NCBI RefSeq assembly: GCF_041200145.1
Contig: NZ_CP165734.1
Coordinates: 4,402,001 to 4,466,000 of the forward strand
Origin: Bradyrhizobium sp. LLZ17
GTDB taxonomy: Bacteria; Pseudomonadota; Alphaproteobacteria; Rhizobiales; Xanthobacteraceae
Length of the DNA: 64,000 nucleotides
Reading direction: 5' to 3'
Part shown: piece by piece, positions 45,039-53,975 of the stretch
How positions within the stretch are numbered: the first letter of the stretch is position 1
Layout: the number at the start of each line of letters is the position of its first letter
The notes under the pieces: generated by a model
What the model saw: only the letters and a program-made list of their open reading frames with translations
Told to the model about the DNA's origin: nothing
Database searches by the model: none
Made by a program: the position numbers and the translations under genes

Positions 45039-45130
45039 GAACGGCTCCCGGGGAATGACAAGGCGCTGCAACGTGCCGCAGGGAGCGACCGCGGGTAAAG
45101 CAATTAAGCGCTCACCTGTTATGTGAGGCC

Positions 45131-46523
45131 CTAAAGGGCCTTGTTTTGGATTAGTCGCATCGGCAGCCCGTTTGCGGGACGCAGCGTGATGCGCTGGAGC
45201 GGCCAGACTTCGGCGTGCGGCAGCAGCTGCATCTGGAAATCGCGGGTCAGGACGGCCAGGACGATTGCAGCCTCCTGCAAGGCGAAAGTCGAGCCGATAC
45301 AGGTCCGCGGCCCCACTCGAAAGGCAAATAGGCAAAACGCGGAATTGCGCTGCGGGCCTCCGGGAGAAATCGTGAGGGATCGAATGCATCCGGGCGGCTC
45401 CAGAGCCGGCGATGTCGATGGAGAACATAGGGCGCGATCACGATCAGCGATCCTGGCTTGACCGCCATGTCACCCAGCACGTCGGCATCGAGCGCGGCAC
45501 GGCTGAGTGCGGCGATCGGCGGGTAGAGGCGAAGCGCTTCTTCGATGACGGCCTTGGTCACGATCAGCCGGTCGGCCAGGTCATCCCCTGGATTGGTCAA
45601 TTCCCGTTCAGCTTCCTCAGCGACGCGCGAGCGCCATTCCGGTGCCTGCGACAGCAGGAAGATCGACCAGGCGAGCGTGTTGGCCGTCGTCTCATGTCCC
45701 GCCGAAAGAAAAGTGAGGATGTTCGAGCGAACCTCGGTGGGGCTGAGCTGCCGGCCGGTCGAGGGATCCAGCGAACGCAACAGCAGCGTCAAAAGATCGT
45801 CCGGCCCCTCGTTTGTGGCAATGGCCGCAAGCCTTTGCTGTCTTGTGCGTATGATGGTGTCGATCACCCCTTCGAAGTAAGCCATCGTGCGACGCAAGCG
45901 GCGATGGCCCGGGCGTGGCACGAACTTGGGGACGCCGAACAGGTCGAGCACCCCGATCCGGCCGATCACGCTGAAATAGGCATTCATGGCTTCCCGAAAT
46001 TCATCGAGGTCGCCACCGATCCCGTCGGAAAAGATCGTGAGCGCGAGCACGTTCAGAGTGACCAGAGCCATCTCTGCGGCGACGTCGACGGTGGCGCCTG
46101 GCCCCAAGGCGGCCCACCGCGCGGCCAGTGCGTTGGCAGCCGACAGCATGGCCTTGCTGAAAGAGTTGACGGTCCTGCGCGCGAAGATGGGTGCGAGAAT
46201 TCGCCGCTGCAGCTCCCAACGCTCGCCTTCGACGCTCAACAAACCGTCGGACAGACCGGCCGCGAGGATGCGGCGCTGGATCGCATCTTTCCGATAGTTC
46301 TTGGCATTGTCCATCAGCACGCGCTTGATGGCCTTGGGATCATGAACCAGAAGAGCGTCGGCGAATGGCAGGCGAAGTTTGGCTATCGGCTCGTGGAAAA
46401 ATCCGCGCTCCAGCATTCGAGCGGGTTTCGCTTCAATCTGATCAACAGCTCGACGAATCCCAGCCGGACGGGCGGCGGATCCGGGGCAGGCGGGCAATAG
46501 TGCAATTCGGGGCGCTGCAACAT
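45131..46523 (-). pseudogene. cytochrome P450 with two frame changes
   Basis: Three frame segments join into one P450. Start: MLQRPELHYCPPAPDPPPVR with a helix VELLIRLKRNPLECWSADF, ATG at 46523. At 46397-46401 (AAAAA on +) one base seems missing. Then FFHEPIAKLRLPFADALLVH through the I helix SAGHETTANT, the ExxR motif VIEEALRLYP and PDAFDPSRFLPE. At about 45318 a second base is missing, inside the heme loop: PF then GVGPRTCIGSTFALQEAAIV, with the heme-thiolate cysteine in the FxxGxRxCxG motif. A corrected protein has about 463 residues. Substrate unknown; no ferredoxin or reductase gene is adjacent. Confidence 0.83.
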
Positions 46524-46620
46524 GGCGCGACCAAAAAGAAAAGAGATGCCTGAACTGTAGCGGAATCGGAAAACGTGGCAATCGGTTCCTCGCGCAATCC
46601 TTGAGCGGCGGATGGCTTGC

Positions 46621-47841
46621 CTACCCCTTGGACGCCGTCGCCCTCCGCCCCGACGCCGGCTCCACATAGCGCGCCCGCGGGCGGATCAGTTTGCCGAACT
46701 GCAGCTGTTCGCTGGCGTGCGCGATCCAGCCGACGCTGCGGGCCATCGCGAACAGCGCGAGCTCGCTGCCGGCCGGACAGCGCAGCGCGTGCACGAGGAC
46801 GGCCAGCGCATAGTCGATGTTAACGAACTCGCCGGTCGCCTCCGCGATCCGCTCCGGCACTTCGCGGGTGAATTTTCGCGGTGCGCCGGCGCGCGAGAGC
46901 GCGTTGAGCAGCGATTGCGCACGCGGATCGCCGTGCTTGTAGACGCCGTGGCCGAAGCCGGCAAAGCGCTCGCCGAGCGCGACGCGTTCGCGCACCATCG
47001 GAGCGACGTCGCGATCGATCAACGCCTTCACGAGCTGCGAGGCGAGCACCCCGGCGCCGCCGTGCTTCGGCCCCTTCAGCGCGGCAAGGCCGGCGATGAC
47101 GGAATCATAGAGATTGAGCCCGGTCGAGGCCGCGCAACGCGCGGTGAAGGTCGAGGCGTTCAGTTCATGATCGGCCAGCAGCACCAGCGCGCGGCGGATC
47201 AGATCCGCGGCATGCTTGTTGTCCGGCGCCCAGGCCCGCGCGATCTGCTGGTGCAGCGGCTCGGATGATGGCTCGGTCGTGAGCATGATCGCAACAAGGA
47301 GCCGGACGATGCGCGCGCCGACCAGCGCGCGGCCCTCGGGCGCGCGTGAAGGCGCGGGGATCGGCGCTCGAGGCGAGTGCGAGCACCGCGATGGCGCGGT
47401 CAATCGGCGCGGCACGGCGCGCGGCCACCCGATCGCGCGCATCTCGTCGGATATCTCGGGCATGTTGTCCGGCGCAAAAGGATCGATGCCCGAAACGTCC
47501 CAAAGCAAGGTCGCGGTGTGCTCGAGCGTGTCGTTCTCGGCGAGGTCGACGCAATTGACGCCGCGGTAGATCGCGCCCGCTTCGGTGATGGTGGAGATCT
47601 CCGTGTCCATTACCGGCAAATCGGCGTCGAAACTGCGCAGGCCACGCGGCTCCGGCGACGGCACGCGGCGCTCCTTCAGGGCGCGGACGTCCTCGGCGCG
47701 ATAGCGGTTTTTTCGCGAGTCCTGGGTCGGCTCGGAGCGGATCAGGCCGCGGCTGACATAGGCGTAGAGGGTGGCCGGCGAGATCGCCAGTTCGGCGGCG
47801 GCCTCGCGGGCGGAGAGGTAGAGGCCTTCGGCATTTTTCAT
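46621..47841 (-). CDS. citrate synthase homologue with N-terminal helix-turn-helix
   Basis: About 406 residues. The first 60 form a MerR/excisionase-like DNA-binding helix-turn-helix (YLSAREAAAELAISPATLYA, then SRGLIRSEPTQ, KNRYRAEDVRALKERR). The rest is citrate-synthase-like: VNCVDLAENDTLEHTATLLW, LADHELNASTFTAR with the active-site histidine region, KGPKHGGAG, AGFGHGVYKHGDPRA, and FVNIDYALAVLVHAL. The frame is open throughout, but about residues 135-170 read as nonsense; a second frame there gives PIDRAIAVLALASSADPRAF, so two compensating single-base changes (near 47430 and 47342) probably exist. The ATG at 47841 is given; a TTG at 47859 is possible. Confidence 0.82.
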   Translation of the reverse strand: MKNAEGLYLSAREAAAELAISPATLYAYVSRGLIRSEPTQDSRKNRYRAEDVRALKERRVPSPEPRGLRSFDADLPVMDTEISTITEAGAIYRGVNCVDLAENDTLEHTATLLWDVSGIDPFAPDNMPEISDEMRAIGWPRAVPRRLTAPSRCSHSPRAPIPAPSRAPEGRALVGARIVRLLVAIMLTTEPSSEPLHQQIARAWAPDNKHAADLIRRALVLLADHELNASTFTARCAASTGLNLYDSVIAGLAALKGPKHGGAGVLASQLVKALIDRDVAPMVRERVALGERFAGFGHGVYKHGDPRAQSLLNALSRAGAPRKFTREVPERIAEATGEFVNIDYALAVLVHALRCPAGSELALFAMARSVGWIAHASEQLQFGKLIRPRARYVEPASGRRATASKG

Positions 47842-47842
47842 A

Positions 47843-47870
47843 TTGATTGATGTAATCAAGATTGATCAAT
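47843..47870. promoter_or_regulatory. two inverted repeats between divergent citrate-synthase homologues
   Basis: TTGATT (47843-47848) faces AATCAA (47854-47859) around GATGT, and ATTGATCAAT (47861-47870) is a perfect palindrome right after it. They lie in the 79-base gap between the divergent starts, next to a gene whose product has its own helix-turn-helix. Autoregulation by that protein is inferred. The spacing does not match FNR/FixK boxes. Confidence 0.6.
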
Positions 47871-47920
47871 CTGTCGAGAGGCCCGATTTTCCTTGTGGGT
47901 AGAACAAGGAGATTTGGGCC

Positions 47921-49014
47921 ATGAACATTCACCTCACCAAAAGCCAGATCGGGCTGGACGGCGTTGCCGCGGCCGAAACCGTGCTGAGCCATGTCGACGG
48001 CGAGCGCGGCGAGTTGATCATCGCCGGCGAGCATGTCGGCCGGCTGGCCGCCCAGTCGAGCTTCGAGGGCGTAACCGCCCGGCTCTGGAACGGTGCCAGC
48101 AAAACCACGCTGAGCGAGGCCAATATCCGGTCGAGCCTGGGCGCGGCCCGTGAGCGCGCCTTCGCCCGGCTGCCGGACCTACTGCCGGCGACGCGTGGCA
48201 TGGGCATTGTCGACGGATTTCGTGCGGCGGTCGCCGGCCTTCGCGCCGAGAACGGTTTGGAGCACGAAGCGACCATCGTCGGCGCGTTTCCGGTGATCGC
48301 AGGCGCGCTGGTCCGGCGCGCCAAGGGGCTCGATCCCGTCACGCCGGATCCGAACGCGAGCCATGCCGCCGATACGCTTCGGATGCTGCGGGGCACGCCC
48401 CGGAGCCGCGTGAGGTCGCAGCGCTGGATGCCTATTTCGTCACGGTCTGCGACCACGGCATGAACGCGTCCACCTTCACCACGCGCGTGGTGGCGTCCAC
48501 GCAAGCCGATCTGTTCGCTGCGGTCACCGCCGGATATTGCGCACTGACGGGTCCCCTGCATGGCGGCGCGCCCGAGCCCGTGCTGGAAATGCTGGACGCG
48601 ATCGGCTCGCGCGAGCGGATCCAGCCCTGGGTCGATGCGGCGCTGGCGCGCGGCGAGCGGCTGATGGGTTTTGGCCATCGCGTCTATCGCGTTCGCGATC
48701 CGCGCGCCGACGTGCTGAAGGCCGCGATCGAGCGGCTGTCCTCCGATGGCGCCGACCTGCCGTTCGCCGGCGAAGTCGAGGCCTATATCCGCGCAGCGTT
48801 GCGCAAGAAGAATCCGGAGCGGCCGCTCGAGACCAATGTCGAGTTCTTCACCGCGATCCTGCTCGATGCGCTCGCGATCCCTCGGCAGGCGTTTACGCCG
48901 ATCTTCGCGGTCGCGCGCGCCGCAGGGTGGACCGCGCATGCGCGCGAGCAGCAGCGGACGGGGCGGCTGATCCGGCCGAGTTCGTCCTATGTGGGGGCGA
49001 TGCCTGGCGAATGA
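47921..49014 (+). pseudogene. citrate synthase homologue with one frame change
   Basis: The ATG at 47921 follows AAGGAG. The first part reads MNIHLTKSQIGLDGVAAAET, GELIIAGEHVGRL and NGLEHEATIVGAFPVIAGAL. After DTLRMLRG, in a CCCC run at 48398-48401, the frame changes; adding one base gives EPREVAALDAYFVTVCDHGM, then NASTFTTRVVASTQADLFAA, ALTGPLHGGAPEPVLEML, LMGFGHRVYRVRDPRADVLK and LETNVEFFTAILLDAL to the stop at 49014. Active-site segments (HGMNASTF, GFGHRVY) are all present. About 365 residues when corrected. It lacks the helix-turn-helix of its divergent partner. The two may form a heteromeric or paired (methyl)citrate-synthase-like system. Confidence 0.85.
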
Positions 49015-49077
49015 CGCGCAGGCTGCATGCAGCGAAGCGTATCCGGGTCTACCGATCGTGGTTGCGCGAAAGGCCGG

Positions 49078-50205
49078 ATGACGCTTGCGCTGCATGAGGC
49101 TTGGAACGCCGGGGCTTCTGACGACTTATCTATCTGCCCCCCGCGGATCTGGAACGCAATGCTGGACTTGTTTGGACAATCGGACGAGGCCAGGATTGGC
49201 GAGATCGCGACCCGATATGCGGCGAGCCGGAGCGAGGCGGGCCCGGATCCTGAACGGCGGTTCCGCGACTTGCTTCAGGCGCTGCCTGCCGCGATCTACA
49301 CGACCGACGCTGAGGGTCGCATCACCTTCTTCAATCATGCCTGCATCGATTTCGCCGGTCGCACGCCAAAGATCGGCGAAATGTGGTGCGTGACCTGGAA
49401 GCTCTATCTGCCCGACGGCACCCCGCTTCCGCACGACGAATGTCCGATGGCCATCGCGCTCAAGCAGAACCGGCCGGTGCGCGATGCCGAGGCGATCGCG
49501 GAACGGCCGGACGGCTCCCGGATCTGCTTCATGCCCTATCCGACGCCGCTGCGCGACGAGCGCGGCCGGCTGGTCGGTGCGGTGAACATGCTGGTCGACA
49601 TCACGGCGCGAAAGCAGGCGGAGGAGCGGATGGTGCTGCTCACGTCCGAAGTCGATCACCGTGCGAACAACTTGCTCGCAGTGGCTCAGGCGATGCTGCG
49701 GCTGACCAAGGCGGATAGCGCGGAAGAGTTCCAGGCCGCCTTTCAAGGCCGGCTCAGCGCGCTTGCCAACGTGCAGCGGCTGTTCTCGGCGTCGCGCTGG
49801 ACCGGCGCTAATCTGAAGACCATCGTCGAAGAGGAACTGAGGCCTTATGCAAGCCGCGACGGCGAGCGGATCAGGATCGCGGGAGACGACGTCCAGCTGC
49901 CGGCGACGCTGGCGCAATCGATCGCAGTCGCCGTGCACGAGCTTGCAACCAACGCCGCCAAGTACGGATCGTTGTCGACGCCTTCGGGAAAGCTGGAGAT
50001 CCGCTGGCGGACCGATGATGCAGGACCTCTCGTGCTGCACTGGTCGGAGAGCGGCGGTCCGGGGGTCAACGCGCCACCGACGCGCAAGGGCTTTGGGGTC
50101 GGCGCGGTCGACGGCATCGTCCGGACCTTGCGCGGAAGGGTCACCCGGCAGTGGAGGTCGGAGGGACTGTTGTGCGAACTGTCCTTCCCGCAGATCGTTG
50201 CCTAG
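49078..50205 (+). CDS. PAS-domain HWE-family sensor histidine kinase
   Basis: About 375 residues, soluble. A PAS domain (about 60-180: FRDLLQALPAAIYTTDAEGR, ITFFNHACIDFAGRTP, GAVNMLVDITARKQAEERM) is followed by an HWE-type dimerisation region with the phosphorylated histidine in SEVDHRANNLLAVAQAMLRL, and an ATPase domain (AVAVHELATNAAKYGSLSTP, KGFGVGAVDGIV). HWE kinases often signal in light or general-stress pathways. No response regulator is adjacent. An ATG at 49078 is used; ATG at 49159 is also possible. Confidence 0.88.
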   Translation: MTLALHEAWNAGASDDLSICPPRIWNAMLDLFGQSDEARIGEIATRYAASRSEAGPDPERRFRDLLQALPAAIYTTDAEGRITFFNHACIDFAGRTPKIGEMWCVTWKLYLPDGTPLPHDECPMAIALKQNRPVRDAEAIAERPDGSRICFMPYPTPLRDERGRLVGAVNMLVDITARKQAEERMVLLTSEVDHRANNLLAVAQAMLRLTKADSAEEFQAAFQGRLSALANVQRLFSASRWTGANLKTIVEEELRPYASRDGERIRIAGDDVQLPATLAQSIAVAVHELATNAAKYGSLSTPSGKLEIRWRTDDAGPLVLHWSESGGPGVNAPPTRKGFGVGAVDGIVRTLRGRVTRQWRSEGLLCELSFPQIVA

Positions 50206-50219
50206 CCTAGCTCTGTTGC

Positions 50220-50855
50220 CTAGCTCTCGCGCACCACCGTCTTCAGATAATTATACGCCTTGATGATCTCGATCAGGCGGTCCTCGGTGGAGCGATCGCC
50301 GCCATTGGCATCGGGGTGGTGCTGCTTCACCAGCGCCTTGTACTTGGACTTGACGTCGGCGAGCGTGGAATCGGGGCCGAGGCCCATGACCTGGAGCGCC
50401 TTGCGCTCGGCGTTCATCACCTTGCGGGTTTCAACCTTGGGCTGGGCCTCCGGACCCTTGCGCCAGCCGGTGCGGCCGTTGAGCTCCGCGAACATGCTGA
50501 ACGGATCGAAGGCGCCGTCGATCTCGGCTTCGGCGCCCTTCTTGACGCCGCCATTGGCGCCCATTTTCCAAGTCGGACGGTGGCCGGTCAGCGCATCCTT
50601 CTGGTAGCGCGCTACGGCGTCGGCATTCATGCCGGAGAAGAAATTGTAGTTCTGGTTGTACTCGCGCACATGGTTCAGGCAGAAGTGCCAGTACTCGCGC
50701 GAATTCTCGCGGCCCTTGGGCGCGCGGTGCGCGCCCTTGTTCTGACACCCCGTCCATTCGCAATTGACCACGGTATCGCGCGGCTTCGCTTCCGGCTTGC
50801 CCTTGGTCGGCTTGACCCGGATCGAGTCGAAGAATTTTGATGAATCGATCGGCAT
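50220..50855 (-). CDS. J-domain (DnaJ-like) protein
   Basis: A 211-residue protein with an unusual layout: the J domain is at the C-terminus (about 150-208: ALQVMGLGPDSTLADVKSKY, KALVKQHHPDANGG with the HPD motif). The N-terminal half has CEWTGCQNKGAHRAPKGREN and YWHFCLNHVREYNQNYNFFS, where two Cys and Cys/His pairs may bind zinc. This arrangement is common in Rhizobiales, but the client is unknown. The ATG at 50855 is preferred over one two codons upstream. Confidence 0.9.
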   Translation of the reverse strand: MPIDSSKFFDSIRVKPTKGKPEAKPRDTVVNCEWTGCQNKGAHRAPKGRENSREYWHFCLNHVREYNQNYNFFSGMNADAVARYQKDALTGHRPTWKMGANGGVKKGAEAEIDGAFDPFSMFAELNGRTGWRKGPEAQPKVETRKVMNAERKALQVMGLGPDSTLADVKSKYKALVKQHHPDANGGDRSTEDRLIEIIKAYNYLKTVVRES

Positions 50856-50967
50856 GACCAACTTTGACTACGCAATGCAAAAACGTTCAAGTCTTGACAT
50901 TGCAATTAGGACGAAACGGCCGCCAAGGCGGCCTATCGGCATTGACGGCGTGCGATCGCGCACCTTA

Positions 50968-51252
50968 ATGGCAAACATGGCCACACGAGACACTATCAGC
51001 AACAAGTTGCAGGAAGCTTTCACGCCGGAAAGCCTCCGCGTCGTCGACGAGTCACATTTGCATGAGGGCCATTCCGGCCATCGGCCGAGCGGCGAGACGC
51101 ACTTCCGCGTTTATATCGTGTCTCAGGCCTTCAAAGGGAAGAGCCGGGTCGAGCGCCACCGCATGATAAATGCGGCGCTGGCCGCGGAACTCTTGGGCAG
51201 CGTGCACGCGCTGGCGATCCACGCGCAGGCACCGGGGGAAGGCGGGACGTAA
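50968..51252 (+). CDS. bolA: BolA-family protein
   Basis: A 94-residue BolA protein: ISNKLQEAFTPESLRVVDES, HLHEGHSGHRPSGETHFRVY and GKSRVERHRMINAALAAEL. The conserved histidine after the FxGKSRVxRHR signature is present. BolA proteins partner with monothiol glutaredoxins in iron-sulfur and iron homeostasis. The start could be 50968 or 50977. It is divergent from the J-domain gene, a common arrangement in alphaproteobacteria. Confidence 0.93.
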   Translation: MANMATRDTISNKLQEAFTPESLRVVDESHLHEGHSGHRPSGETHFRVYIVSQAFKGKSRVERHRMINAALAAELLGSVHALAIHAQAPGEGGT

Positions 51253-51260
51253 AACTCCGC

Positions 51261-51363
51261 CGTCATGCCCCGCGCAGGCGGGGCATCCAGTACTCCGCGG
51301 CAGTACGGCAGGAAACGAACCGCCGCGGCGTACTGGATCGTCCGCTTTCGCGGACGATGACAC
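51261..51363. repeat. family B palindromic intergenic repeat, copy 3
   Basis: Left end CGTCATGCCCCGCGCAGGCG, right end CGCTTTCGCGGACGATGACA, inner CATCCAGTACTCCGCGGC and GCCGCGGCGTACTGGAT. It lies between the convergent bolA and CorC genes. Confidence 0.88.
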
Positions 51364-51369
51364 CGTAAC

Positions 51370-52678
51370 TTAAAACGACGTTCCGGCCCGTCTCGGCTTG
51401 GCTTCTTCCATCTCCGCGTCGCGCGCCACCGGTGAAATACGGAGTGCGGTGATGCGGTTGCGTTCGCGGCGGAGGACGCGGAAGCGGAAGCCGTGGAAGG
51501 TGAAGCTCTGGCCGCGGTCGGGGATCGAGCGCGCCTCGTGAATGACGAGGCCCGCCACCGTCGTTGCCTCTTCGTCAGGCAGGCGCCAGTCCATGGCGCG
51601 GTTGAGGTCGCGGATCGGCACCGAGCCGTCGACCACGACCGAGCCGTCCGGCTGGGGCGCGCACGCCGGCCACCACGACGTCGTGCTCGTCGGAGATATC
51701 ACCGACGATCTCCTCCAGAATGTCTTCCAGCGTCACGAGACCTTCAACTTCGCCGTATTCGTCGACGACGAGCGCGAAATGGGTTTTGCGGCGCCGGAAC
51801 GCCTTGAGCTGTTCGGAGACGGGGCGCATCTCCGGCACGAACCAGGGCGGCAGCGCGATAGTGGAGACGTCGATGCGCGAGGTATCGCCGTCCGAAGCCC
51901 GGATCGCGCGCAACAGATCCTTGGCGTGAAGCACGCCGATGATGTTCTCCGGCTTCTCGCGCCACAGCGGGATGCGGGTGTATTCGGTCGCCAGCACCTC
52001 GCGCACCAGTTCCTCCGGCGGCAGGTCGGCATTGATCATCATCATCTCGGTGCGATGGATCATGACGTCGGAGACCTGGAGTTCGCGCAGATCGAGCAGG
52101 CCGCCCAGCATGTCGCGGTCGAGCTTCTCGACCTTGCCCTCGTGGTGCAACAGGTCGACCGCGCCGCGCAGGCGCTCGGTCGGCGACAGGATCGGCTGGT
52201 TCTCGCCGATCGCGACGCCAAACAGCCGCATCAGGAACCGCACGATGGTTTCGACCACCGCGAGCACCGGGCCCAGCACAAATACGGTGAACCGCATCGG
52301 CCGCGCCACCGCCAGCGCGGTGCGGTCGGGCGCGTTGATGGCGATGGTCTTGGGCAGCACCTCCGCGAAAATCACGACCAGCGCCGTCATCACCCCGGTC
52401 GCGTAGAGCACGCCGACCTCACCGAACCAGGCGGTGAAGATGCCGGTCGCAATCGCCGAGGCGCCGATATTGGCGATGTTGTTGCCGAGCAGTAGCGCGC
52501 CGATCAGCCGTTCGCGATTGGCGATCAGCCGCGAGACGACGACGGCGTCATGATTGCCCTGTTTCGACAGTCGCAGCATGCTGGCGCGCGAGGCGCCGGT
52601 CAGCGCCGTCTCACTCGCGGCGAAGAATGCTGAGACGAGAAGGCAGAACACGACGATGGAGAGTCCGAGCCAGTCCAT
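51370..52678 (-). pseudogene. HlyC/CorC-family transporter (CNNM + CBS) with one frame change near the 3' end
   Basis: The N-terminal CNNM-type membrane domain (MDWLGLSIVVFCLLVSAFFA; NNIANIGASAIATG; FAEVLPKTIAINAPDR) and two CBS domains (VSDVMIHRTEMMMINADL; PENIIGVLHAKDLLRAI; FALVVDEYGEVEGLVTLEDI) are in one frame down to DEHDVVVAGVR. Around 51654-51663 the frame changes by one base; the right continuation is PQPDGSVVVDGSVPIRDLNR, AMDWRLPDEEATTVAGLV and the CorC/HlyC C-terminal domain to 51370. About 434 residues when corrected. Members export or exchange Mg2+/Co2+. A conserved gene of this kind is unlikely to be dead, so an error in the consensus is likely. Confidence 0.85.
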
Positions 52679-52758
52679 GCACCACTCTGGTTTCTTGCTT
52701 TGACGCGTTATCCCGCCGCGAACCGTACCCGCTTCGCTCGAAAACACTCTGTTATTTG

Positions 52759-52805
52759 AGCATGATCTTTTCGGAAAACCGCTTCGGACTTGTCCGGATC
52801 ATGCT
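52759..52805. repeat. family F repeat (AGCATGATC...GATCATGCT)
   Basis: AGCATGATCTTTTCGGAAAA on the left and TTGTCCGGATCATGCT on the right form an imperfect palindrome of about 47 bases, a repeat type well known from Rhizobiales genomes. It lies between aroB and the CorC gene. Confidence 0.8.
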
Positions 52806-52826
52806 TTAGCGCCGTTCAGCCACGCC

Positions 52827-53975
52827 TCATATCTTCTGCGCGAGCTTTTCCTTGAGGAAGTCGCGGACCGGAGCAGGCTCGACGTCGTTGGCGATGACGG
52901 CGCGCCCGACCGCCTCCAGCAGAATGAACGTCAGCTTGCCGCGCTTGACCTTCTTGTCCTGCGCCATCAAGCCCAGCAGCGCGTCGGCATCGGCAAGGCC
53001 TTCCTGCGCGAAGCCTGCGATATCCTGCAAGCGGGTCGGCAGGCCGGCCTCGATGAGATGGCGTTCGACACGCGCCGCATCCGCCTCGCTGATCATGCCG
53101 AGCCTCGCCGAGAACTGCGCGGCCAGTGTCATGCCGATCGCGACGCCCTCGCCGTGGAACAGACGATCGGAGAAGCCGGTCGCGGCTTCCAGCGCGTGAC
53201 CAAAGGTATGGCCGAGATTGAGCAGCGCGCGTTCTCCGGTCTCGCGCTCGTCGCGTGAGACGACACCTGCCTTGGCGCGGCAGGACGTCGCGATCGCGTG
53301 CTCGCGCGCGGAGCCGCCCTTGGCGATATCGGCGTGGTTTGTCTCCAGCCAGCTGAAGAAGCCCTCGTCGCCGAGCACCCCGTATTTGGCCACCTCGGCA
53401 TAGCCGGCCCGGAATTGCCGCGGCGACAGCGTGTCGAGCACGGCGGTGTCGGCGACCACCAGCACCGGCTGGTGGAACGCGCCGAGCAGGTTCTTGCCCT
53501 GCGGCGAATTGATGCCGGTCTTGCCGCCGACGGAGGAATCGACCTGCGCCAGCAGCGAGGTCGGGACCTGCACGAAATCGACGCCGCGACGCAGGATCGC
53601 CGCCGCAAAGCCGGCGAGATCGCCGACCACGCCGCCGCCGAGCGCGATGACGAGATCGTTGCGCTCGATTTTTGCGGCGATCAGGGCCTCGCTGACCTTG
53701 CTCAGCCCGGCATAGGTTTTCGAGATCTCGCCTTCCTCGACGACGATGCGCGAGGTCGGAATGCCGCTCGCCGCGAGCGACGCCTCGGCGGGTTCGAGCC
53801 AGTGCTTTGCGACGGTGCGGTCGGTCACCACAGCGGTGCGCACGCCCGGCCGCAAGGCCGCAATCCGCGCCCCCAGCGAGCCAAGCACGCCGCGGCCGAT
53901 GACGATGTCATAGGCACGGTCGCCGAGCGCGACGTCGACGACGACGGAATCGGAATGTTTCAAAGGCGCAGTCAT
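52827..53975 (-). CDS. aroB: 3-dehydroquinate synthase
   Basis: A 382-residue AroB. NAD-binding GGGVVGDLAGFAAAILRRG (about 112-130), substrate-site PTSLLAQVDSSVGGKTGIN, and zinc ligands in GYAEVAKYGV, LNLGHTFGHALE and HGEGVAIGM are all present. It converts DAHP to 3-dehydroquinate, the second step of the shikimate pathway. The start ATG at 53975 lies inside the end of the aroK frame as read. Confidence 0.97.
   Translation of the reverse strand: MTAPLKHSDSVVVDVALGDRAYDIVIGRGVLGSLGARIAALRPGVRTAVVTDRTVAKHWLEPAEASLAASGIPTSRIVVEEGEISKTYAGLSKVSEALIAAKIERNDLVIALGGGVVGDLAGFAAAILRRGVDFVQVPTSLLAQVDSSVGGKTGINSPQGKNLLGAFHQPVLVVADTAVLDTLSPRQFRAGYAEVAKYGVLGDEGFFSWLETNHADIAKGGSAREHAIATSCRAKAGVVSRDERETGERALLNLGHTFGHALEAATGFSDRLFHGEGVAIGMTLAAQFSARLGMISEADAARVERHLIEAGLPTRLQDIAGFAQEGLADADALLGLMAQDKKVKRGKLTFILLEAVGRAVIANDVEPAPVRDFLKEKLAQKI

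Noticed and set aside
45127..45140. GGCCCTAAAGGGCC hairpin as a terminator
   Set aside because: It is followed by TTGTTTT on +, but no + strand gene ends nearby; it overlaps the end of the P450 gene and may be chance.
47841..47870. FNR/FixK box
   Set aside because: The half sites TTGAT and ATCAA occur but with the wrong spacing for TTGAT-N4-ATCAA.
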